A DNA stretch of 64,000 bases, from assembly GCA_948474755.1 (NCBI GenBank), contig CAOLHI010001833.1:1-64000 (forward strand), written 5' to 3'. This stretch comes from Ctenosaura bakeri (taxonomy: Eukaryota; Chordata; Lepidosauria; Squamata; Iguanidae). The notes below the pieces were generated by a model, which was not told where the DNA came from, made no database searches, and was given only the letters and a program-made list of their open reading frames with translations. Shown here in pieces: positions 21,980 to 33,543 of this stretch (the first letter of the stretch is position 1; each line of letters opens with the position of its first letter). Made by a program: the position numbers and the translations under genes.

Positions 21980-22180
21980 GGCCTTTCTACTTACACTGTT
22001 ATAGTGCTATTATTCCACTTTCAACATCCTGTGGAATTCTGGGATTTGTAGTTTACTGAGGCCCAAGAGCTCCCTGGCTGAGAATTCTAAAGGCCCCTCC
22101 CTAAACTGCAAACCCCAGGATTCCATAGGTGGTTGGGAGTGGAATAATAGTGCTATAACAGTCCAGTGCAGAATGGGTCT
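21980..22180. mobile_element. Hairpin MITE, family A, long form, TSD AAG
   Basis: 201 bp, GGCCTTTCTACTTACACTG to CAGTCCAGTGCAGAATGGGTC, flanked by AAG (21977-21979, 22181-22183). It is 491 bp after the 42-nt CRHR2 exon. Confidence 0.85.
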
Positions 22181-22189
22181 AAGTGTAAA

Positions 22190-22785
22190 TTTAAACTACC
22201 TATACGAACCTTCCAGGGCTGCAAGAGCTGCAAGGGAAGGCTTTCTCTTGGCCCTGCTACTGTCCTTTCTCAGTGGGTGCTCCCACCCTCTGGAACTCCC
22301 TTCCTCAGGATGCTAAGCTGGCCCCCTCCTTGGTCTCCTTTCACCAGCAGGCAAAAACCTTCTAATTTGAACTGTCTTTTAATATGTAAGCAGATGGGCT
22401 TTTAATTTATCAAGCTGGGTTGTTGTTTTTTTTAAGTAGGTTTTTTTTTGTAATTTTATATGCCTTTTAATGTTTTTAATCATTTTAAATGCTTTAGAAT
22501 GTTTTTAACTTTTGGGGAGCTGTCTTGGGTTGCACTCTAGGGGCCTTTCCCCACTACACTGCTAGGGTGTTGTTATTCCACTTTCAACATTCTTGGGGGA
22601 ATTCTGGGGTTTGTAGTTTCCTGAGGCCAAAGAGCTCTCTGGCTGAGAATTCTAAAGCCCCCCCCTAAACTGCATATCCCAGGACGCCATAGGATGCTGA
22701 AAGTGAAATAATAGCACTATAACAGTGCTGTGTGGAAAGGCCCTGGGAGAAAGGTGGCGTATCAAATAAATAAATAAGCAAGCAA
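22190..22785 (+). mobile_element. LINE (CR1/L2-type) 3' end, split by a MITE
   Basis: CTCCCACCCTCTGGAACTCCC, a T-rich 3'UTR and GGGAGAAAGGTGGCGTATC with an AAATAAATAAATAA tail are the usual end of reptilian L2/CR1-type LINEs. A family A MITE occupies 22542-22742. Confidence 0.65.
22542..22742. mobile_element. Hairpin MITE, family A, long form, inside a LINE tail
   Basis: GGGCCTTTCCCCACTACACTG at the left and CAGTGCTGTGTGGAAAGGCC at the right. It splits the LINE 3' end at 22190-22785. Confidence 0.85.
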
Positions 22786-22789
22786 GCAC

Positions 22790-23800
22790 AGTGTGGGATC
22801 TACATGTACCTTTCACGGTGCATTTCACAGTCAGACCCCTCCCAGAGCTATCCTAACCATAACCCTGACAATACATCTCCTATAGTGGAGAATTTTGCAG
22901 TGTTTTTCCATCTGGTGTATAATAGGGGGAAATGATTTCACAAGAGGCATTTCCTCTTAATACCACTTGAAAGCTGTTTTCGTGTGTCATACTCACCCAC
23001 CCTGCCCTCGCTCCCCATTTTCCCATTACAAGCTGTTTTATTTTTCACTTCTCTTCTGTTCAATCCCTTGCGCTCTGGGGAGAAGTTCTTGGTCTTCCAT
23101 CTCCAAACCATTCATTATGCTCTCAGCTGTTCCACTCAATGTAGCCATCGTAATCTTTTTTTGCTTCTTCCTGCTCTTATCTGGAGGCCCTTTTGGAGTC
23201 CCTAACAGCTATGCCATTCATTTTTGCATCTCTTCTATTTCTATTCCACCTTTTGTGTGCGTGCGCGCGGGAGAGTTGACCTCGTCGGCACAGAATACCG
23301 TATCCCATCAGCTTGTACTATGGCACTAATTGGACTAATTTTCAAAAACTCATTTGACTTCTCCTTCGGTTTGTGCATTTCTCGACTTTCCTCTCTGCCA
23401 ACTCTTGTAAAGCAGAGGTTTTCAGGAAGTTGTTTGCCATGCCCCTCCAGCACAGCTCTTGCTATTACAATTGTGCTTCTGGAAATGTACAAATGGAGAT
23501 GGGGTGGTTGGTGACTCCACTACCTTGGGAGTGGGACAGCCATTCTTGATTTCAAATTCCATTCTCGCTCCTCCTGCTGCTGCTTCAAGGTGTACAGGAG
23601 CTCTGCTGGTGCCAGACCACTGAAGGGGTAGAATTCACCACTGGGAGAGCATCCATACAGCTCCTAGCATTTACAGGAGGAGCAGTAGTAAAAATAAGAG
23701 TCGATTCGCTAGCCCTGCAATGGCAGATCCACCAGCCACTCCTGAATAAGGACACTGCTTCTTTCTACATCACTTCACCACATTCATCAGCAGGGAGGTA
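22790..23800. other. Intronic sequence, nothing recognised
   Basis: Start of the 12.5-kb intron after the LINE tail. Pyrimidine-rich stretches give leucine/serine-rich chance frames on the plus strand (22967-23329). No splice-flanked exon is seen. Confidence 0.45.
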
Positions 23801-23809
23801 AAGAATACA

Positions 23810-24188
23810 GTCATCCCTCCACATTCGCTAGGATTAGGGGGACAGGACCCCCTGAAAGTGGAAAAACCATCAATAACTCTAGACCCTCCCAAACTGTATT
23901 TAACACACGAAAAAGTATGATCATATTCAACCCACCATGGATTCCTTTGCAGCATCAGGGTACCTTCACAGGGAAGAAGTGGGGGGCTGGTGGGGCTGCC
24001 TGCCACCTCCACTGCTGCCCCACACCATTTTTAAGAGGGGCTTACGAGCCTCGTTCACAGTTTCTCAGTCTCACGAGGCTTGCAATCCCTATTAAAAATG
24101 GCATAAGGAGGCAGCAGAAGTGACAGCAAATAATCTGTGAATAATCAAATCCACAAAAGTGAAACCTGCAAAGGTGGAGGGCTGTCTG
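23810..24188. mobile_element. Mariner/pogo-type MITE, TA target
   Basis: 379 bp. CAGTCATCCCTCCACATTCGC faces GCAAAGGTGGAGGGCTGTCTG, and TA lies on both sides (23808-23809, 24189-24190). Internal words AATAACTCTAGACC and GAATAATCAAATCC suit a Tigger-like derivative. Confidence 0.75.
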
Positions 24189-24635
24189 TACTCACAAATG
24201 GTTTTGTCCACAGAGACAGGCTGCTCTCGGTTTTTTCATTTCTTTTTATTTTTTGCATTTCTGATTTTTCTTTTTTGTGAGAAATCCATTTGCACCCACA
24301 AAGGCAATTGTAGTACCATTGCCAAGACGATAAATGCCCTGAAGCCCACCTTAAAAGCCAAACAGCCGTCCCAAGCAATGGAGTCCTGTGGTGCTGGTGA
24401 GCAGGGTGTTGCAGGACGATAAGAACGGTCTTATTCTGACAGAGGATGATGATGTGAACAACAGAAGCAGGGAGCTCTGGGTGGGTCCTATCATTCGTCA
24501 TTGCACTGTCACTCCCTGGTGGGAGGAGGCTGTTCACATTTATCTTGCAGTGCCCTGGTCCCCAGTGCTGTAGAACTCTTTTGCTTTGGATGGCTGACTG
24601 GCTTTTAAGTGGGTTTCAGGCAGTGATGTATTTAA

Positions 24636-25068
24636 GACCCTTTCCACACGTTACCTGCTCGCGGAGGTGAGGGGTGCCGTTTGCGCAAGCAGCCTCTTGC
24701 ACGAGGCACCTGCATCACTCCTCCGTTCTCCGTTCTCCGTCCTCCCAGCTGGCTTCCTGGTCGCGCGAGCGCCCCGCCCCTTCCTTCTGCAGTGCAGCCT
24801 GGGAGCTGTAGGCTGTGCTGGGGGAGGACGCGCAACCAGCCCAGCTCGCCCGATGCACCGCACAGCAGGTAAGTGCGCGCGGGCCCCAGGAGCATTGCGC
24901 AACTGCACACCATTTTCAACTTAAAGCCGAAAATAAAAAGGTGTGCATCCGCTCTGCGTCCGGCTCTTGAGCATCATGTAAATGGGAGTGCGTTGTACAG
25001 ACCGCCGCTCCCATTTACGCGACACTCAAGGGGCCCTCTCACAACAGAAACTGCGTTCGAAAAGGGCC
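24636..25068 (+). mobile_element. CpG-rich MITE, family B, TSD TAA
   Basis: 433 bp, GACCCTTTCCACACGTTACC to GCGTTCGAAAAGGGCC, flanked by TAA (24633-24635, 25069-25071). Confidence 0.9.
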
Positions 25069-25746
25069 TAAGTCTTTTACTCTAAGTCTCAAGTTAAGTC
25101 TCAAGTCCTTGCAAGATACTTTCAATTCAAGTCTTAGGTCTGGGAGCCAACTTTATACCCCAACCTATATTCCAGAATTTCTGGACAGAGTCAAATAAAG
25201 TCAGCTTTAACCATTTAAGCAGAGTCGGCCCGCCACATTTGCTATTTTGCCATCGGCAACTTCAGAAGTGGGGAATAGGATCCTTGTTACTCCCCATTAC
25301 TGAAGCTTCAAAAGCTTTAGAAGGCAGGATCCTTTTCCTCCACAAGCCCATTGCCCAACACATTTGCTGTTCCCCTCTGAGAAATGCACCCTGCACTCTG
25401 GGGGTGAGCCTTGTTTTCTGCTCTTAGGGAAAGTTGTAGAAGACTCTTCCAATAAGCAGCGGGGACAGGCTGCTGAGCAGACCTCAAGCCTGCCTCAAGC
25501 CCCTTGCCTAACCCCTTTGTTGTTCGCCTCTGAAAAATGCACCCACACTTTAGGTTTGAGACCGATTGTCATGTGAGCATTAGGCAAAAAGAGATGTAAA
25601 TGTTGTTCAGAGTTGTAGGGTTTCTGGATGAATCTGTTATGTCACTGAACCAAGGGCAGCAAGTCAGTCACTAAAAATATACAAGCCTTGTGTTGAGTCA
25701 GGTCAGTGCACCATTCATTACCAAGTCAAGTCCAAGTCAAGCCACT

Positions 25747-25964
25747 GGCCATTTCCGCACTAGCCTGTTATAGCGCGATGATTCCACTTGCAACATCCTC
25801 TGGAATCCTGGGGTTTGTAGTTTCGGGAGGGGCCGGCCACTATAGAGTTGGAAGAGACCTCAAAGGACATCCGGCCGGCCCCTCCCTAAACTGCAAACCC
25901 CAGGATTCCAGAGGATGTTGCAAGTGGAATCATCACGCTATAACAGGCTAGTGCGGAAATGGCC
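25747..25964. mobile_element. Hairpin MITE, family A, TSD ACT, CR1-like loop
   Basis: 218 bp, GGCCATTTCCGCACTAGCCTG mirrored by AGGCTAGTGCGGAAATGGCC, flanked by ACT (25744-25746, 25965-25967). The loop holds TATAGAGTTGGAAGAGACCT, the terminal motif of CR1 elements. Confidence 0.92.
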
Positions 25965-26694
25965 ACTAAAATGACTTAAGTCGGACTTGAGTCCAAGTCA
26001 ATTAGCTCGAGTCTACATCACTGGTTTTAGGAGATGGCGCATACCACAGTACCCTAGCTATGTCTCTAGTGCAGAACCTCAGCCATAGTCTTTAATGGGG
26101 TCAAATTGGATTTTTCATACTACCTCTTAAACCTACATTATTCCCATTTCTTCTACCTTGTTTGACAGCTGTCAAATTTTGTCAGCTCAAAAGATAGTTC
26201 AGCTGTTTGTCTTGATCTTCTCCACCCACCGGTCAATGCAGACAGGCTTTCTAGTTTCTCTTTTAACCTGTTTTCAAACACAACATGCTCACGTTTGTAA
26301 ATTCATACACTGAACTGTCTCCTTATGTTTCTGTATGATTCATTTAAGCAGTTTCTTCAAGCATTTGAAAGGAGTAGGGGCGAAAAAGAGGATTTGCTGC
26401 CAGTTTTTGCTACAGTTTTTTTTTTAACATCTTACCCCTGTACAGTGAAGGATAAGTTTTCTACTCAACATAAGGATGCTTCCAAATCAGCCCAACTCAT
26501 CTCACCTCTCTCTTTCAGCCTGTAAAATGGACTCTAAGTCCATTAGCCCTACCTAGAGTAGACCCAGTGAAATCAGTGGAATTTAAGTTAGTTGGCTGGC
26601 ATCCTTTTTTTCCGGTACAGATTCATAGCCTAGGTTTGTGGATTCATAACTGTTCCATAATCAGTACTGCTACATGCAATCATGGCAATTAAAA

Positions 26695-26940
26695 GGGAGC
26701 CCTGGTGGCGCAGTGGTTAAATGCCAGTACTGCAAGCCACAAGGCTGTGAATTCGATCCTGCCTGGCTCCAAGGTTGACTCAGCCTTCCATCCTTTCGCA
26801 GGTTGGTAAAATGAGTACCCAGCTTGTTGGGGGCATGTATAGAAATATGTACAGAAATACATGCTATATGTAAGTTGTTCGCCGCCTCGATCCATATGGA
26901 GAGGTGGGATACAAATAAACAATAAAATAAAATAAAATAG
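26695..26940 (+). mobile_element. tRNA-derived squamate SINE
   Basis: GGGAGCCCTGGTGGCGCAGTGG (A box region), GAATTCGATCCTGCC (B box), TTGACTCAGCCTTCCATCC, then GGAGAGGTGGGATAC and an AAAATAAAAT tail. Confidence 0.9.
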
Positions 26941-27711
26941 AAGTGGAATCATAACACTATAATTGTGCATGTGGGAATACATCCACTTGTACTTCCAGTT
27001 TCTTCTTCAGTTCTTCTGTGTTGCCGTTACACACTTGTGTAAGGAAATCAGTGCATAATCCCAAATGTGAAGATTTACCCTTTGCAACACTGATGGGGGA
27101 TCTCAGCTGCATCTCTGGAAACAGGGCAGTATGTGTCTGTGTTGAGGGGAATTCATCATATTCATCCACCCAGGAAAAGTGAGCACACCGATCACGGTTA
27201 TTTCTGACCTTTCTCAGGCTGCCTAAATTGCTCACCTGGGTATGGCTTAAAATTGGCAGCCTCTTTCTGAAGAGGAGAGAAGCAAGAGCCTTGCCTCAGA
27301 TATCGTTGAAGCAAGCTGACTTTCTTTTTTTGACATGACAGCAGTATGTTTCGACAGGCAGCTGTGCGGTGCCCATGAGCGAGATAGATTCTTTCTTGGC
27401 CAGCAGACGCTCTTGTGATCTTAAAAGCTAACGAGAGATTTTAGGAAATACCTGTCACCATATAATTATCACAAGCTCTGGTGAATAACTTTGCAAAGGA
27501 CAGGGCAGAAGGGATCTCTTTATTTTTTCCAAATCTTCTATTCTGCTTTTTCGTTACCTGCTTGCAGGTACATTTTCCTAGTGATTGAAAATTAAAAGCA
27601 GTGGGGAGAAATCGGCTTTTGTTTCTTTCTGTTGTTTATCCCTGATATCTCCCCCTCTTGGCAGCTACTGTTCCCTCCTCTTCTCACACTCACAATTGCT
27701 GGTAAAACTTA

Positions 27712-27878
27712 GGCCATTTCTGCACTAGACTGTTATAGCGCTATTATTCCACTTTCAACATCCTATGGAATCCTGGGGTTTGCAGTTTCGGGAGAGGCCT
27801 TTGAGGATAAACCCCAGGATTCCATAGGATGTTGAAAGTGGAATAATAGCGCTATAACAGTCTAGTGCGGAAATGGCC
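27712..27878. mobile_element. Hairpin MITE, family A, TSD TTA
   Basis: 167 bp, GGCCATTTCTGCACTAGACTG to CAGTCTAGTGCGGAAATGGCC, flanked by TTA (27709-27711, 27879-27881). The arms are almost identical complements. Confidence 0.93.
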
Positions 27879-27950
27879 TTAGCTGTTAGAAGAAAGAGAA
27901 TGGGGTTAACTTACAGTAGGAATCAGGCAGAGCACCATGTTCTTTGGTTC

Positions 27951-28650
27951 ATAGAATCATAGAATCATAGAAATGTAGAGTTGGAAGAGGGCACAGGGGC
28001 CATCCAGTCCAACCCCCTGTCATGCAGGAACACCCTCAAAGCACTCTCGACAGATGGCCATCCAGCCTCTGCTTAAAAACCTCCAAGGAAGGAGACTCCG
28101 AGGCAGCAGATTCCACTGCCGGACAGCCCTGACTGTCACGAAGTTCTTCCTGAGGTTCAGGTGGAATCTCCTTTCCTGCAGCTTGAATCCATTGCTCCTT
28201 GTCCTGGTCTCTGGAGCAGCAGAAAACAAGCCCTCTCCTTCCTCTATATGTCATCCCTTCAAATATTTAAACATGGCTATCCTGTCCCCTCTTAACCTTC
28301 TCTTCTGCAGACTAAACATCCCCAGCTCTCTAAGTCTATCCTCATAGGGCTTCATGGCTTCCAGGCCCCTCACCATTTTGGTCGCCCTCCCCTGGACTTG
28401 CTCCAGCTTGACCATGTCCTTCTTGAATTGGGGTGCCCAGAACTGGACACAGCATTCAAGATGAGGTCTAACCAGAGCAGAGTAGAGTGGTACCAGTACC
28501 TCCCTCGATCTAGACACCATACTCCTATTGATGCAGCCGAGAATTGCATTGGCTTTCTTGGCTGCTGCATCACACTGCTGACTCATGTTCAGCTTGTGGT
28601 CTATGAAGACTCCTAGATCCCTTTCAGTCCTACACCTGTGGTTGCAGGGG
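27951..28650 (-). mobile_element. CR1 LINE, 5'-truncated copy
   Basis: The minus-strand reading shows [20 protein letters not shown] and [20 protein letters not shown] blocks of CR1 ORF2 in an open frame of about 110 codons, then 3'UTR and repeated ATGATTCT. It is younger-looking than the copy at 18586. In the last CRHR2 intron. Confidence 0.93.
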
Positions 28651-28739
28651 TGCTGTCAGGAATGAACAATCTTTCAGCCTCACAAACTGAATGAGGGATG
28701 TAGTTCGTCACTAATGTTCTTCTTGGAGGAAGTAATGAG

Positions 28740-29115
28740 TACTGTTAGCAATTTTCTTCCTACTACAAAAAAGATTTTGAAAACCACACTGTTTTCAAAT
28801 CCTATGGGCAATTATTCACAAAATTCACACATGGTTGTTTTGTACAGAAATCAGTATTTTCTGTGCAGAAGACAGCTGTTTCCTATACAGAAAATGCTGT
28901 TTTCAGTGCAAACACATCACACGTGAATATTACATGGAATGTCCCTAATCGCTGCATTTTGTCTATTTCTGCACAGAAAATACTTTCTTTACGAAACAAC
29001 CACATGCAAATATGTCCTGAACTGTGCAAATTTTCATCAATCCAAGTTTCTTTATGTCATCGTTTCTCAGTACTTGGGAAACATGTTTTAAAAATCATTT
29101 TTAATATTCTTTCAC
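28740..29115 (-). repeat. CTGTGCAGAA-motif repeat, longest copy
   Basis: About 375 bp. Read on the minus strand it starts with AAAGAATATTAAAAATGATT, then GGGAAACATG-type blocks, TGAAAATTTGCACAGTTC, then alternating TTTCTGTGCAGAAA-type palindromes with CATGTGTGAATTTTGTG. It gives the clearest view of the family. Confidence 0.6.
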
Positions 29116-29119
29116 ATTT

Positions 29120-30265
29120 CACATTTTGCTGTGCATTTGGTTTTGCAATATAGACATTCGACACAAGGCTCACATAAATAAGCAAGTAAGCTGTAAGTCT
29201 ACAGATGAAGATTTTAGGTATGCAATAGACGATCTCAGTGCTGGGGTGTAGCAAGCACCGTAAACAATGTACTTGTGTTGACTAGCTACCTTGAGATGTC
29301 AGTCCTGAATTTCCAAGCCCCAATTCACTAAACAGTAGAAGAAAACAAAGTGGTGGATTAGTCATAAAGGATCATCTGGTTGTGTATGCGTGCGGCGCGT
29401 TGCCAGCCTTGAAAAATCTATTTCTGAACAGCATACCGTGCAACTGCAAGTTAGTCTAAGCAGCATCAAGCTCCTCTCTTTGCTTCATTGTTGGCAGGGC
29501 TCCGTTATGAATTAAATAACCCAGAAACCTGCTTATCATAATAGGCAATTGTGAATCACTCTTTAAAGGATGAAGCATTCACGATGCCTGTACCCCACAG
29601 CTGAAAAGAGGTTTTTCAGGGCTCCCTGGGATGGAAGGATACAAGCAGTTTGTAAAAAGAAACAGAAAAGCTGGATGTGCAAGGAGCAGGAACAGTGAGT
29701 GCCCTTGCGGAATAGAATTCCAGATGGCAAGGGGAATAGCCTCTTCCAAGCAAACCTAGAAACCTGATACTGTACTTCAGTCTAAAAAGTATGGTTCCTG
29801 TGTCCCCCCCCTTGTTTGGCCCAGTGGGTGGGAAGACTTCAAGGAAGAAGCTGTAAGTTTTGGTTGCACGGGGTGGTAGGGAGACAGCTAGAGAAAAAGG
29901 GAGCTGTGATGATCCTGGAGAAAGCAAGGGGATTTACAGTTTCCAGAAATGTTTACTTTCATATTTTGAACTTTCCTGCATGAGTCCTTTACTGGGTGCA
30001 TGGTTCTTTGAGAAATATGTGCAGGTACTATATCCAGCTATGCTGCATTGTCACTGGTTTTGCACCTTGTTTAAACGTGCAAAACCCTTTTAAAAAAAAG
30101 TATCTTTGCAATATCCATTTATAGAAAGCAAGACAATGTTACACTTGCATGCAAAGATTGCCAGAGCCCACAACTTGAAAAAGTACTGGTTTTGGACTAG
30201 GTTACCCAGAATCCCCTACCAGAATGGCCAAGGGTCATGCTAACTGGGAGATTCTGGAAGTTGAA
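29120..30265. other. Intronic sequence, nothing recognised
   Basis: Unassigned sequence between the CTGTGCAGAA-motif repeat and the TGAA microsatellite. Confidence 0.45.
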
Positions 30266-30270
30266 GTAAA

Positions 30271-30312
30271 AATGAATGAATGAATGAATGAATGAATGAA
30301 TGAATGAATGAA
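30271..30312. repeat. (TGAA)n microsatellite
   Basis: About ten AATG/TGAA units immediately upstream of the SPIN-like element. Confidence 0.95.
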
Positions 30313-30325
30313 ACACACACTAGAG

Positions 30326-31092
30326 GAGCGGTTCTCAACCTGTGGGTTGCGACCCCTTTGGGGTTTGAACGATCCTTTCACAGGGGTCGCCTAAGACCAT
30401 CAGAAAATATGTATTTCCAATGGTCTTAGGCTCCATTCCCTCCTCGGTGGTGGTGCGCAAGCATGAGCCACGTGCTCGCGTCCTCCTGCCCCCTTTGGCG
30501 GGAGCGTGTGCAGCCACAGCGTCGCCACAGCAGGAGTGGTGGTGCACAAGGGCGAGCCACACGCTCGCGTCCTCCTGCCCCCCGTTCAGAAAGGACTGAA
30601 ATCGCTCCCCTTCTCCACTACCAGGAGAACCTCCCCTCTGACAGGCCAGCTTGTGGGGGCGGCAGCAGCACAGGGGGAGGCCCCCTCCTCGCCATGGCCC
30701 CTGCCCCACTCGCCATGGAGGGGGGTGCTGTGGAAGGGCCGGGGAGGCCGCAAGGCACTGCTTTTCCGGGGGGGGCGAGCTGCGCCCAGCACAAAAGACA
30801 AAGGCGCTGGGATTCCTCCCCCCCCCGGCCAGGGGCGACACTCTGGAAACTTTTCCCACACTGCCCCCTCCAGCGGAAATGAGAGCAAAGCAGAAGCAGA
30901 GCCCAGGGGGGTTCTCAGAGTTTTTTCCCGGGGGAGACGCACGGCTCCTCTTTCTCTTCCTGCCCGCCCCCCCGACTTTGCCAGGGGGGAGGCATTGTAA
31001 ATAATAAATAAATAATTTTATGGTTGGGGGGTCACCACAACATGAGGAACTGTATTAAAGGGTTGCAGCATTAGGAAGGTTGAGAACCACTG
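30326..31092. mobile_element. SPIN-like hAT element, TSD CACTAGAG
   Basis: 767 bp, from GAGCGGTTCTCAACCTGTGGG to AAGGTTGAGAACCACTG, with a perfect 8-bp duplication CACTAGAG (30318-30325, 31093-31100). The subterminal CCTTTCACAGGGGTCGCC and TATGGTTGGGGGGTCACC match SPIN hAT elements as I remember them. About 550 bp of GC-rich interior (30440-31000) is not part of the usual short SPIN MITE. No intact transposase frame is seen. Confidence 0.85.
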
Positions 31093-31395
31093 CACTAGAG
31101 CCTAAATAGGGAGCAAGGGAAAGGATCGAGGGTGGGGTGAGATGGAGATTCCTTGAGCTCATGGGGGGGGGAATGGGCAAAGACCCTTCTTCATACCTGC
31201 GTGGTGTAAATCTATACCTGTGCAGTTACATTGTATTTGCACTACAGTACCCTTTGGCTGAATGTTGACACGGTGCAACGGCTGTGGATCTGTCAGTGTT
31301 CCTGCTTATTGCTCTGCTGTGCAAAGAAGAATTCTCAGAATTTGCAGAATTTCTGCAATCTCAGTGAAGAAAATGGTACATCCAAAGCACTGACA

Positions 31396-31582
31396 AGTAG
31401 ATTCTTAGAACTGGAAGGGCCCATCCAACCTAACCCACTGCCATGCAGGAATATGCAACAAAGGCACTCCTGAAAGATCTCCGATTCAACCTCTGTTTAA
31501 ATACATCGGAATATGGAGACTCCACCATCCCCTGAGGCCATCTATTTCACTGTCAAACAGTTCTTCCAATAAAGAAGGTCTT
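31396..31582 (-). mobile_element. CR1 LINE 3' fragment
   Basis: It matches the 3'UTR part of the other CR1 copies (GAACTGGAAGGGCCCATCCAA, CTGCCATGCAGGAATATGC, ATGGAGACTCCACCATCCCC) with many changes. Confidence 0.75.
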
Positions 31583-31954
31583 CCAATAGCAGCTATATAT
31601 CATCCAGGATCACAGAACTGCATGTGAAATGGTCACATTTGTGGAATTCAAATTCATTTGGGGACTTATACAACCATGAACTGAGTATGTCCATTGCTAA
31701 GCATCCACTTCCCGCAAAAAAATTAAAGCATTTGTTTAGAGGACTTACACAGGTGTAGGACTGCCAACAGGATTCCATTTATGGCCGGGTTCCAGTGTGG
31801 CTGACATGCAATCACTAAAAACAAGAAACAGTCCCTTCCTTTACAGTGTTAAAAGACATCTCACAAAAGGAAAGGAGGAGGAGGAGGGAAGAAGAAAAAT
31901 GCAACCATTATTTCAGCAGATGGAAATGGCCTGTTTTCCTCAACTTGCTGCTAG

Positions 31955-32330
31955 GGCTGGAATTAATATTTGAAAAAATGATTTGAAAAATAGGGTTTGT
32001 GAGCATCAGGAAACCTTGACAAGGAGAGTTGTAGATAAGCGACAGCAACTTTTGCAGTTTAGGGCATATTTTGCATGAAAAATTCTGATGAGGTTTTGTG
32101 CGTGCACACAGACGCATGCATGCACCTGCAAAAAACCAAGTGTTTTCCTGGACATAAAATGGTATTTTCTGCCCAGAGAAATAACAGTGTTGCTTCCTAG
32201 GGGGGAGAAACTGCATTTTTCGTTTAGAAGAAAATAAATCCCTAACGGTGGATAGTTTTCACAAACAACACAGTTTTTGACCGCTTTCTCCCAGTGAGGA
32301 GAAAAATGTCAAAATTTATTCATTCCTGGA
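31955..32330 (+). repeat. CTGTGCAGAA-motif repeat, copy
   Basis: It begins GAATTAATATTTGAAAAAATG, contains GCATCAGGAAACCTTGAC, then AACTTTTGCAGTTTAGGGC, AAAATGGTATTTTCTGCCC and a closing CACAAACAACACAG. The order is the same as in the 7926 and reversed 28740 copies. Confidence 0.55.
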
Positions 32331-32622
32331 ATGACTGCCGGGTTCTGGCAGCTTCAGGGAGAGCAGGATGGAAAGCACACTTTTTTTTCCATGCTTAATG
32401 GGAGGGGGAGAAGCTTTTGGGGAGCTCAGCACTAATAGGATTTAAAACAGCTTAGCCCTGGCTGGGTAATGCTGCAAAGAGGGAGGGGGGTAATCATAGC
32501 TGCTGTACAAATCTCTGAATCTGTAAGACAGTGTGGCAGCATGTTGTGCTACTGTTTAGGAGCCCTTCCATCCAGACAGACCCTTTCCCAGGTTATTCCA
32601 TTCCGTCCTGGGTTCTAAGCCT

Positions 32623-32787
32623 GGCCGTTTCTGCACTACACTCTTATAGCGCGATTATTCCACTTTCAACATCCTATGGAATCCTGGGGTTTGCAGTTTC
32701 GGGAGGGGCCGGCCGGCAAACCCCAGGATTCCATAGGATGTTGAAAGTGGAATAATCGCGCTATAAGAGTGTAGTGCGGAAATGCCC
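32623..32787. mobile_element. Hairpin MITE, family A, near-perfect palindrome
   Basis: 165 bp. The arm from CTGCACTACACTCTTATAGCG is mirrored by CGCTATAAGAGTGTAGTGCGG, and the centre is GGAGGGGCCGGCCGGC. The terminal triplets do not match. Confidence 0.9.
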
Positions 32788-33363
32788 CCCCTCTCCACAA
32801 TCAGCATTCCAAATGCACTGAGCATGCTCAGTCTTCACAGTTCTGTTTGGAGTGTCCACTGCTGCCCTATATCCCCCTTTAAGTTCCCCCTCTAAAGGAA
32901 TTATTTCACTTATGCAAGCTTTGAGGTCTCTCCAAGCCTAATTCTACCCCCTTCTTGTGCCTGGGTTATGGCGTTTTCGCTTTCTAAGGGTTAGGACTCA
33001 GACAGAATGAACGTATATGTGTGTGTGCTCTACACAAAGCATATATGCTCCGTAAAAATCAAATGGGGCAAACGGGGAGGTCGGAGGGACCAGTTTTTTG
33101 CCTAAAGCCCTCTAGGAACTATACAGACTGCCCAAAGTAACCAAACCAACCAACCTTCCCTCTAGTGTGGCCTGAAGTTTGCTTCTGGTTTTGGGGATTT
33201 GGGGATGATGGTAGTGACGATGATGATGTCCTATGCTTGCCAGCCCCAAAATTCATGTTTAGCAAGGTTAGAGCAAGTACAGATAAAAATTCGCACTGCT
33301 AGAAATTTAGAAAGGTTAAGATAAGGTGTTAATAGAATTAAAAGCAATTCCCAAGAATAACCA

Positions 33364-33543
33364 GACCCATTCTGCACTGGACTGTTATAGCGCTATTATT
33401 CCACTTGCAACATCCTATGGAATCCTGGGGTTTGCAGTTTCAGGAGGGGCCAGCTGGCCCCTCCCGAAACTGCAAAACCCAGGATTCCATAGGATGTTGC
33501 AAGTGGAATAATAGCGCTATAACAGTCCAGTGCAGAAATGACC
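33364..33543. mobile_element. Hairpin MITE, family A, near-perfect palindrome
   Basis: It runs from GACCCATTCTGCACTGGACTG to CAGTCCAGTGCAGAAATGACC, with GGGGCCAGCTGGCCCC at the centre. It ends 469 bp before the last CRHR2 exon. Confidence 0.88.

Noticed and set aside
23266..23271. Possible CpG island or promoter near GTGCGTGCGCGCGGG
   Set aside because: Only a few CpGs in an otherwise AT-rich intron. CpG clusters elsewhere in the window fall inside family B MITEs or the SPIN-like interior.
28251..28586. Clean 111-codon minus-strand frame
   Set aside because: It is the end of CR1 ORF2, not a host gene; recorded as part of the CR1 copy.
30335..31004. Several overlapping 120-175 codon frames on both strands
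   Set aside because: They fall in the GC-rich interior of the SPIN-like element. Frames on both strands at once and proline/glycine-rich composition indicate chance.
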